Below are positions 14,849 to 21,510 of a stretch of DNA of 64,000 nucleotides, one piece after another. Numbering within the stretch: the first letter of the stretch is position 1; every line of letters begins with the position of its first letter. A program made the position numbers and the translations under genes. The stretch lies in the NCBI RefSeq assembly GCF_003073135.1, contig NZ_PGDQ01000008.1, forward strand, positions 160,946 to 224,945, in the 5' to 3' direction. The notes below the pieces were generated by a model that was given only the letters and a program-made list of their open reading frames with translations, was not told the origin of the DNA and searched no databases. The DNA is from Euzebya rosea (GTDB lineage Bacteria; Actinomycetota; Nitriliruptoria; Euzebyales; Euzebyaceae).

Positions 14849-15103
14849 ATGACCCCCGAGACGTGGATGGACCTCGTCAACTGGATGCTGCTCGCCCTCG
14901 GCGCGGCGATGGCCGGGGGGACCGGGGTGGCGCTGTTCCGCTTCCATCGGACGGGCCTGTTCCCGGGGCAGCCCATCGACGACGACGGCAACCCGGTGGG
15001 CACGCCGTCGATCCCCTCCGCCTGGGTCAAGGTCGCGGGGGGCGGCATCCTCGTCCTGTGGGGACTGGCCGGCCTTGCGTCCGGCGAGATCTTCGGATTC
15101 TGA
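14849..15103 (+). CDS. Small two-helix membrane protein, function unknown
   Basis: The 84-residue product has one hydrophobic helix near residues 8-26 (VNWMLLALGAAMAGGTGVAL) and another near 62-80 (GGGILVLWGLAGLASG), joined by a polar loop with GQPIDDDGNPVG. A GTG codon lies directly before the ATG and could also start translation. I do not recognise the family. It stands alone between a hairpin and the regulatory region of the sigma-factor operon. Confidence 0.55.
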   Translation: MTPETWMDLVNWMLLALGAAMAGGTGVALFRFHRTGLFPGQPIDDDGNPVGTPSIPSAWVKVAGGGILVLWGLAGLASGEIFGF

Positions 15104-15141
15104 CGACCCGAGGGCAAGGACCCGCGACCGTTCGCACCCGG

Positions 15142-15159
15142 TTGACACAACGGCCGTTG
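15142..15159. promoter_or_regulatory. TTGACA overlapping a 12-bp palindrome
   Basis: TTGACA (15142-15147) is directly followed by the perfect palindrome CAACGGCCGTTG (15148-15159). It lies about 190 nt upstream of the small secreted protein gene. It could be a -35 box with an operator, but no -10 box stands at the right distance. Confidence 0.35.
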
Positions 15160-15349
15160 GTACACCCCTTCCGCCCCGAACTGTCTCCCATGACGTCTTG
15201 CAGCGAAGGCGCCCCTCACGCACACTGCATGACAAGAGTTGACTAGTTCTCCACACGATCAGTCCGAAATTTCGTCACGCGGGCAGGTACCGGTCGTTGG
15301 ACAGGCAAGAACCTCTCGTCAACCTCCACTCGTCCCAGAGGAGTCAGTC

Positions 15350-15529
15350 ATGCGTCGCAAGGTCCTCGCGCTGTCAATCGCTGCCCTGTCCGCCCTCGCC
15401 ATGGTGTCGCCGGCCGGCGCCGAGTCCCCCGTGGACATCGACTCCGATTCCGGCGGTCCGTACGTCTGCCTGAAGTCCCGCCCGTTGTGGGGCGAGGACC
15501 GCGTCTGCATCCGCACCTGGGACGCCTGA
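15350..15529 (+). CDS. Small secreted peptide with two cysteines
   Basis: The 59-residue product has a clear signal peptide (basic MRRK, hydrophobic core, cleavage after SPAGA near residue 24). The mature part of about 35 residues contains Cys40 (PYVCLKSRP) and Cys53 (DRVCIRTWDA), which could form one disulfide. AGAGGAG precedes the ATG. The gene lies only 7 nt upstream of the membrane-anchored ECF sigma factor gene, so the two are almost certainly co-transcribed. I do not recognise the peptide. A signal or inhibitor role for the sigma factor is speculation. Confidence 0.65.
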   Translation: MRRKVLALSIAALSALAMVSPAGAESPVDIDSDSGGPYVCLKSRPLWGEDRVCIRTWDA

Positions 15530-15536
15530 TCCGTCG

Positions 15537-16586
15537 GTGACCGCCCTCCTCCCGCCGCAGCGGGGCACCACCTTCGCCGACGCGCTCCTGGGCGACCAGG
15601 ACGCCCTCGACGAGCTGCTCCGCCGGCATCGTCCCTCCGTCGAGGCCGTCTGCTTCCGTCGCCTGCGTTCGCGCACCGACGCGGAGGACGCGGTGCAGGA
15701 GACGATGGTGCGGGGCATGCGGTCACTCCAGCACGTCGACGATCCGACGAGGCTGCGGAGCTACCTTTGCCGGATCGCCGAACGGGTGTGCCTGGACATG
15801 CTCCGAGCCGGGGCCAAGGCGATGCCCTACGTCGTCGACGACGTGCTCGACAGCTCCGACGGCACCGACGAACCCGAGACGGTCGCGCTGGAACGCGAAC
15901 GGGCGCGCTTGGTCCACGAGACCCTGCAGGCCCTCAGCGAACGACAGGCCACGGCGCTGTGGATGCGCGACGCGCTGGGTGAACCGGTCCCCGTCGTCGC
16001 CGAGCGGCTCGGCGTGACCGAGGGATCGGCCCGGGTCCTGCTGACCCGGGCGCGCGCCAAGATGCGCGACGGCTGGGCCAAGGTCGCGGCGCTCCTGCCC
16101 GGCGCGGGCTTCAAGCTGCCGGCGTTCGCCGCGAAGACCGCCCACCTCGGCCCGATCGCCGCGGTACCTGCGCTCGTGATCGTTGCGGCCGTGGCCGTGA
16201 TCAGCCCGACCGCGTTCCAGGCCCTCCAGGACGACGGGCAGGTCATCCGGATGGCTCCGGGCAGCGTCGCCACCAAGGGCAGCGCCACCCAGGTGTCGGT
16301 CCCGATCGACTTCGGGTCCACCCCGACGTCCACGGATGTCGTCGTGATCAGCACGCCGGTGACGACCGCGCCGACCGTCGGCACCGGCACGCAGGCCACG
16401 GAGCAGGCCCGTCCGCGGCTGGACGTCGGCGTCGCCTCCGTCGGGCGGGAGCCCGACACCGGCGAGGACGATCCGGTCACCGTCGGCGACGAGGACCTGC
16501 TCGAGGTCGGCGCCGGACTGGGCGAACAGGTCGAGGGGCTGGTCCGCGAGACCGGGCTGCCCGAGGTCATCGGCGTCGGCCGCTGA
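15537..16586 (+). CDS. ECF sigma factor with C-terminal transmembrane and extracytoplasmic extension
   Basis: The 349-residue protein has an ECF sigma2 region (about 20-90: LDELLRRHRPSVEAVCFRRL, SRTDAEDAVQETMVRGMR) and sigma4 (about 120-180: LQALSERQATALWMRDALGE, VTEGSARVLLTRARAKM). A hydrophobic helix follows near 207-230 (IAAVPALVIVAAVAVISP), then about 120 Thr/Pro/Asp-rich residues. Typical ECF factors end after sigma4 (about 180-200 aa), so the tail would place a sensor or anchor outside the membrane. No separate anti-sigma gene is visible. The GTG start is 7 nt after the small secreted peptide gene. Confidence 0.8.
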   Translation: MTALLPPQRGTTFADALLGDQDALDELLRRHRPSVEAVCFRRLRSRTDAEDAVQETMVRGMRSLQHVDDPTRLRSYLCRIAERVCLDMLRAGAKAMPYVVDDVLDSSDGTDEPETVALERERARLVHETLQALSERQATALWMRDALGEPVPVVAERLGVTEGSARVLLTRARAKMRDGWAKVAALLPGAGFKLPAFAAKTAHLGPIAAVPALVIVAAVAVISPTAFQALQDDGQVIRMAPGSVATKGSATQVSVPIDFGSTPTSTDVVVISTPVTTAPTVGTGTQATEQARPRLDVGVASVGREPDTGEDDPVTVGDEDLLEVGAGLGEQVEGLVRETGLPEVIGVGR

Positions 16587-16704
16587 CCCCCATCGGACCT
16601 GCGGCGAACTTTTCTCCGCGAGGGTGTTAACGCCGTGACGCCTCGTCCGTCTACCCATCAGCAGCGCACCGTGCGTTGTGGATGGACTCGGACGGACCGG
16701 CACT

Positions 16705-17289
16705 GTGACCACGATCACCCACACGTCCCACGACGCCCTCGCCGTGGCGGCTCGCGCGGGCGACGACGGTGCCCTGCGCCTGCTGGTCGAGCGGTTCCGT
16801 CCGATGGTGCGGGCGATGGCACGGGAGCGCTTCATCCCCGGGGGTGACCACGACGACCTGGTGCAGGAGGGCATGGTCGGCCTGTGGCACGCCATCCGTG
16901 ACTTCGACCCGACCGCGGGCCCCTTCGGACCGTTCGCCCGGCTCTGCGTCGATCGCCAGATGTGGGCCGCGGTGACCAAGGCCAACCGGTACCGCCACCG
17001 TGTCCTGCACGACGCGTCGGTGTACGAGGACTGGATGGACATCGCCGTCACCGAGGAGGACCCGGCGGTCATCAGCGACTCCATGGAGTCCGTGGAGATG
17101 CTGCAGCGTCACATCCGCGCCACCCTCAGCAGCCTGGAGACGCAGGTCCTGCAGATGTACGCCGCCGGCGCGTCCTACGACGACATCGCCGACCGCCTCG
17201 AGATGCACCGCAAGCGGATCGACAACGCCCTGCAGCGTGCCCGTCGGAAGATCTCGGAGTACCGCGACCGCGAGCTCGCCCTCGTCTGA
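16705..17289 (+). CDS. Sigma-70 family factor resembling SigH/Spo0H
   Basis: The 194-residue protein matches the SigH type seen in Firmicutes and some actinobacteria. Region 2 reads ALRLLVERFRPMVRAMARER, DDLVQEGMVGLWHAIRDFDP and FGPFARLCVDRQMWAAVTKANR; region 4 reads LSSLETQVLQMYAAGASYDD and ADRLEMHRKRIDNALQRARR. The acidic region 3 linker (DIAVTEEDPAVISDSMES) is normal. The start is uncertain: GTG at 16705 gives the usual short N-terminus, and a GTG at 16678 adds 9 residues. Neither has a good Shine-Dalgarno. It is convergent with the desulfurase-like gene. Confidence 0.8.
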   Translation: MTTITHTSHDALAVAARAGDDGALRLLVERFRPMVRAMARERFIPGGDHDDLVQEGMVGLWHAIRDFDPTAGPFGPFARLCVDRQMWAAVTKANRYRHRVLHDASVYEDWMDIAVTEEDPAVISDSMESVEMLQRHIRATLSSLETQVLQMYAAGASYDDIADRLEMHRKRIDNALQRARRKISEYRDRELALV

Positions 17290-17347
17290 CGCCACCCGGC
17301 GGGGCCGCCCGTCCCCACCGGCCGGCACGGGTCCGAACGGTCCTGCC

Positions 17348-19027
17348 TCAGGTGCCGGTCAGCTCGGCGGGCAGCGGGAACCAGCGCAGCTGCTCGAAGT
17401 CGGCGGTGACCTCCGGCCAGCCCGGATCGGTCACGGTCGGCCCCCGGTCCAGGATCTCCTCGGCGGTGCGCAGGTGCGAGGACAGGTCGACCTCACCCGT
17501 CGGCGCGGGGCGACGGTGCGCGGGGGCGAAGCCGTCTGGCCCGATGACGAGGTCGGTCAGCCGCTCGACACCGCGGTCGTCCGCCGCCCGATGGCGCCAC
17601 AACCCGGTGCGGGCGTCGAAGCGGTAGTCGGGCAGCAGCGCCGCGCCCCGGTCGGCGACGAGCTCGACTGCCGACAGCACGTAGTCGAACTCGGCCTCGT
17701 CGATGAAGTAGTTGAAGTTGACCCTGACCCAGCCGGGCTTGATGCCCTCGCATCCCGTGCCGATCTCGCGTTCGAAAGCTCGGGAGGTGTCCAGGTCGAT
17801 GCCGAGCAGCCGGTGGCCGTAGGGGCCGGCACACGAGCAGCCGCCCCGTGACTGGATGCCGAACAGGTCGTTGAGCAACGCCACGACGTAGTTGTGGTGC
17901 AGGTAGCGACCGGCATCGCCGTGGCGGACCACGAAGGACACGATCGACAGCCGTTCGTGCTCGCGGTTGCCGAGGATCTCGATCCGCGGATGGGCGCACC
18001 AGCGCTCGATCGCGCGGGTGATGAACGCGGTCTCGCGACGGCGGATCTCCTCGGCCCCGACGGCGTCCTTGAGCGCGAACACCAGCCCGGCCCGGATGGC
18101 GCCGACGATGTCGGGGGTGCCGCCCTCCTCGCGGTGCTCGATGTCGTCGAGGTAGTGGTGGTCGTCGGGGTTGACGTACCAGACCGTCCCGCCGCCGGGC
18201 ACCCCGGGGACCCGGTTGGTGAACAGGTCCTTGCGGGCCACGAGCAGGCCGGGGGTCCCGGGGCCGCCGACGAGCTTGTGGGGCGAGATCACGATGGCGT
18301 CGAAGTAGTGGTCGGGGTCACCGTCGTCGGGTGCCACGTCGATCGGCACGTACGGCGCGGCGGCCGCGTAGTCCCAGAACGACAGCGCACCGTGCTGGTG
18401 CAGCAACCGGCTGATCGCCTCGGTGTCGGAGGTGATGCCGGTCACGTTGGAGGCCGCAGAGAACGACCCGATCTTCAGCGGCCGGTCGGCGTGGTCGATC
18501 AGGGCCTTCTCGAGGTCGGCCAGGTCGATGCCCCCGTCGAGGTCCTCGTGGATCGTGACGACGTCGGCCACCGACTCACGCCACGGCAGGTCGTTGGAGT
18601 GGTGCTCGAACGGCCCGATGAACACGACCGGCCGTTCCTCGGGGGCGATCTCGATCCGGTCAGCCCACTGCTCGGGGATGCGCAGGCCGAGGACGGTGAC
18701 CAGGCGGTCGATCGCCCCGGTGGAGCCCGACCCGCAGAACAGCACCGCGTGGTCCTCGGTCGCGCCGACGCAGCGACGGATGATCTCCCGTGCGTCCTCG
18801 CGGAAGCGGGTCGTCTGCAGCCCGGTGCCGGAGGACTCGGTGTGGGTGTTGGCGTACTTCGGCAGGACGTGCTCGCGGATCGCGTCCTCCACGAGGTCCA
18901 GCGCCCGCCCCGACGCGGTGTAGTCGGCGTACACGACGGGTCGATCCCCGTAGGGGCCGATGACCGTCTCGTCGCGTCCGATGACGCCGTCCCTGATGCG
19001 CGCCACCAGCGCTGCCCTGTCAGCCAT
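17348..19027 (-). CDS. Class V aminotransferase/cysteine desulfurase-like PLP enzyme
   Basis: The 559-residue enzyme has the fold-type I PLP core of SufS/NifS-like proteins. It shows SSGTGLQTTRFREDAREIIR, FCGSGSTGAIDRLV, the cofactor lysine in ISPHKLVGGPGTPG (about 250), and a cysteine-bearing loop SRGGCSCAGPYGH (about 396) at the place of the desulfurase active cysteine. It is about 150 residues longer than SufS, with inserts in the middle and a longer C-terminus. The true reaction is unknown. No suf or isc genes adjoin it. TACCCT lies 6 nt before the ATG, so translation is probably leaderless. Confidence 0.8.
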   Translation of the reverse strand: MADRAALVARIRDGVIGRDETVIGPYGDRPVVYADYTASGRALDLVEDAIREHVLPKYANTHTESSGTGLQTTRFREDAREIIRRCVGATEDHAVLFCGSGSTGAIDRLVTVLGLRIPEQWADRIEIAPEERPVVFIGPFEHHSNDLPWRESVADVVTIHEDLDGGIDLADLEKALIDHADRPLKIGSFSAASNVTGITSDTEAISRLLHQHGALSFWDYAAAAPYVPIDVAPDDGDPDHYFDAIVISPHKLVGGPGTPGLLVARKDLFTNRVPGVPGGGTVWYVNPDDHHYLDDIEHREEGGTPDIVGAIRAGLVFALKDAVGAEEIRRRETAFITRAIERWCAHPRIEILGNREHERLSIVSFVVRHGDAGRYLHHNYVVALLNDLFGIQSRGGCSCAGPYGHRLLGIDLDTSRAFEREIGTGCEGIKPGWVRVNFNYFIDEAEFDYVLSAVELVADRGAALLPDYRFDARTGLWRHRAADDRGVERLTDLVIGPDGFAPAHRRPAPTGEVDLSSHLRTAEEILDRGPTVTDPGWPEVTADFEQLRWFPLPAELTGT

Positions 19028-19033
19028 GGCCGA

Positions 19034-19039
19034 AGGGTA
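19034..19039 (-). promoter_or_regulatory. -10 box of a probable leaderless promoter (desulfurase-like gene)
   Basis: On the reverse strand TACCCT ends 6 nt before the start ATG at 19027. Confidence 0.45.
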
Positions 19040-19175
19040 TCGGCCTGCCGGACCAGACGAGGGGAGCGCCCTGTCGACGTCGTCGGACCACCCCTCGTAC
19101 CGACCGCATCACCCACCGGGGTCTTTCTCGACGGCGCCCTCGTGGCCCCCCACGGATCTGCGAGGGTCTGTCGAC

Positions 19176-21440
19176 ATGACCAGAGTCACCTTCTCGATCC
19201 TGTCCACCGTCGCCCTCCTGATCGGCCTGCTCGCCGCACCCGCCGCCGCACAGGCACCGGAACCCCCCGACTACGTCGTCGTCGACCCTGCCTTCGAGGC
19301 CCTGCCCGGCGCGCAGGCCTTCGCCGGCACCCTCGAGACCGACGGCGCCGAACACGCCTACCGCATCGAGGTGCCCGACGACTGGAACGGCACACTGGTG
19401 CTCTACGCCCACGGCTTCGTCGGTCCCCAGCAGGCCGAGCTGGTCGTCCAGGACCCACCGCTGCGGCCCCTGTTCGTGCAGCAGGGCATCGCCTGGGCCG
19501 CCTCCAGCTACTCCGCCAACGGCTATGTCATCGACGGGCCGGTCGACCAGACCCAGGACCTCGCCGACCGCTTCCCCGAGCTGACGGGGGAGGACGCCCC
19601 CACGGCCACGATCATCCACGGGTTCTCCATGGGCGGCCACATCACCGGTGTGGCGCTCGAGCGCTACCCCGACGCCTACGTCGGGGCCCTCCCCGCCTGC
19701 GGGGTCATGGGTGACGTCGAGCTGTTCGAGTACTTCACCGACGTCAACCTCGTCGCCGGCGCCCTCGCCGGTGTCGACGTGCCGGTTCCCGGGGGGTTGC
19801 CGTTCCTCGGCGGTCCGGCCCAGCAGATCTCCGCGGCCCTCGGCCTGCAGACTGGGCTGACGACACCGGCCGGCGTCCAGTACGCCGACGTCGTCGAGGC
19901 ACTCAGCGGTGGCGAGCGGCCGACGTTCGAGGAATCCCTGACCTTCTGGAACACCCTCGCCGCGGTGGACCTCGACGGTGAGGACGGGGACGCGCCGACG
20001 GTGCCGTTCCTGCAGGCCCTCTACGGAAACGCCCTGTCGGAGGGCATCCCGACCCCCGTCGGGGTCGAGGGAGTCTACGACAACGCCGACACCATCTACG
20101 GGTTCCCCAACGCCACCAGCGCCGAGCCGTCCGCCCAGGAGCAGGCCCTCAACGCCGCCGTGTCCCGGGTGAGCAACGACGGCGAGCCGCCCTTCCCCAT
20201 CATCGAGGGCACCCCGCAGGTGCCGACCCTGTCGTTGCACACCACCGGCGACCTGTTCGTGCCGCTGCGCAACCAGGTCGTGTACGCCGAGGAGGTCGCG
20301 GCCAACGACCTGTCGGCCAACCTCGTCCAGCGGACCATCCGTGCACCCGGTCACTGCGACTTCACCGCCGAGGAGCTCGGCGGGGCGTTCGTGGACCTGC
20401 TGACGTGGATCCAGACCGGCACCGCACCTGCCGGCGAGGACCTGATCGACCCGGCGGTCCGCGCCGACCGCTCGTTGGGCTGCGCGTTCACCTCCGAGAC
20501 GCGGCCGGGCATGCCCGCCTGTGCGCCGCCCACCGCGGGAGTCATCGACGGGACGGACGCGGTCGCCACCGCCATCGCGGTGTCGTCGGCACGACCCGCG
20601 GCATCCACCGCGGTGCTGGCCCGTGCCGACGAGTACGCCGACGCGCTCACCGGGTCGGCCCTCGCCGGCGCGCTCGACGCACCGCTGCTGCTGAACCCCA
20701 GCGACGCGCTCGACCCGACCGTGCTGGCCGAGCTGCAGCGCCTGGGCGTGGCCGACGTCGTCCTGCTGGGCGGAACCGCCGCCCTGTCCTCGGCCGTCGA
20801 GCAGGCGCTCGCGGATGCGGACATCCAGGTCAGCCGGGTGGCCGGTACCAACCGGTTCGGCACGGCCGGGGCGGTGGCCGACGTGATCGCCAGCGCGACG
20901 GGCCAGCCGAGCGACGTCTTCGTCGCCGACGGCGGGGACTTCCCCGACGCGGTCGGCGTCGCTGGCCTCGCCGCATTCCTCGGGCAGCCCATCCTGCTGG
21001 TGGAGACCGACCGGATGCCCTCGGAGACCACCGACGCGATGACCGCGCTCGGCGACCCGCAGGTGACCGTGCTCGGCGGTGTCGCCGCCGTGTCGGACGA
21101 CGTCGCCGGCGACGCCCCACGGCTGGCGGGTGACACCCGCTACGGCACCTCTGCCGCGGTCGTCGACGCGTCCCGCAACGCCGGCCTGCGGATCAACCAG
21201 CCGTGGGTCGCGACCGGTGAGGCCTTCGCCGATGCGCTGGTGGCCGGGCCCGCTGCAGCAGCGGCAGGACAGGTGCTGGTCCTCGTCGACGGTGGCGACC
21301 TCGAGGCGTCAGCGGAGTCCACGGCCGTGCTCGAGGGCCTGTCCGGCCTCGTGCAGGGTGTGACCGTGGTGTCCTCCGGCGGGGCGGTCACCGACGGCGC
21401 GGTCACCGCGCTCGAGGCGACGGTGGCGCCAGCCGGCTGA
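19176..21440 (+). CDS. Secreted alpha/beta-hydrolase with three cell-wall-binding-2 repeats
   Basis: The 754-residue protein has a signal peptide (cleavage after PAAAQ near 26). An alpha/beta-hydrolase domain follows with oxyanion segment LVLYAHGFVG, nucleophile elbow IIHGFSMGGH (Ser near 150), an acid in HTTGDLFVP (about 357) and a histidine in APGHCDFT (about 391). Residues 455-754 hold three CWB2 (PF04122) repeats, marked by VLARADEYADALTGSALAG, VVLLGGTAALSS, RVAGTNRFGTAGAVAD and FVADGGDFPDAVG. CWB2 triplets bind anionic cell-wall polymers. The substrate is unknown; tannase-like or prolyl-peptidase-like esterases are the nearest impression. Confidence 0.85.
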   Translation: MTRVTFSILSTVALLIGLLAAPAAAQAPEPPDYVVVDPAFEALPGAQAFAGTLETDGAEHAYRIEVPDDWNGTLVLYAHGFVGPQQAELVVQDPPLRPLFVQQGIAWAASSYSANGYVIDGPVDQTQDLADRFPELTGEDAPTATIIHGFSMGGHITGVALERYPDAYVGALPACGVMGDVELFEYFTDVNLVAGALAGVDVPVPGGLPFLGGPAQQISAALGLQTGLTTPAGVQYADVVEALSGGERPTFEESLTFWNTLAAVDLDGEDGDAPTVPFLQALYGNALSEGIPTPVGVEGVYDNADTIYGFPNATSAEPSAQEQALNAAVSRVSNDGEPPFPIIEGTPQVPTLSLHTTGDLFVPLRNQVVYAEEVAANDLSANLVQRTIRAPGHCDFTAEELGGAFVDLLTWIQTGTAPAGEDLIDPAVRADRSLGCAFTSETRPGMPACAPPTAGVIDGTDAVATAIAVSSARPAASTAVLARADEYADALTGSALAGALDAPLLLNPSDALDPTVLAELQRLGVADVVLLGGTAALSSAVEQALADADIQVSRVAGTNRFGTAGAVADVIASATGQPSDVFVADGGDFPDAVGVAGLAAFLGQPILLVETDRMPSETTDAMTALGDPQVTVLGGVAAVSDDVAGDAPRLAGDTRYGTSAAVVDASRNAGLRINQPWVATGEAFADALVAGPAAAAAGQVLVLVDGGDLEASAESTAVLEGLSGLVQGVTVVSSGGAVTDGAVTALEATVAPAG

Positions 21441-21498
21441 CCAGGGAGGGCCTGACCACGAAACGGTGAGGACAGCGAAGGACCGGGCGCGGCGGGAT

Positions 21499-21504
21499 TA
21501 CCCT
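21499..21504 (+). promoter_or_regulatory. -10 box of a probable leaderless promoter (CocE-like gene)
   Basis: TACCCT ends 6 nt before the ATG at 21511, which is also the start that gives a proper signal peptide. Confidence 0.45.
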
Positions 21505-21510
21505 CCGCAG

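Noticed and set aside
15142..15165. Complete sigma-A promoter TTGACA...TACACC
   Set aside because: The spacer is only 13 bp, too short for a functional pair. The element is listed as a -35-like box plus palindrome.
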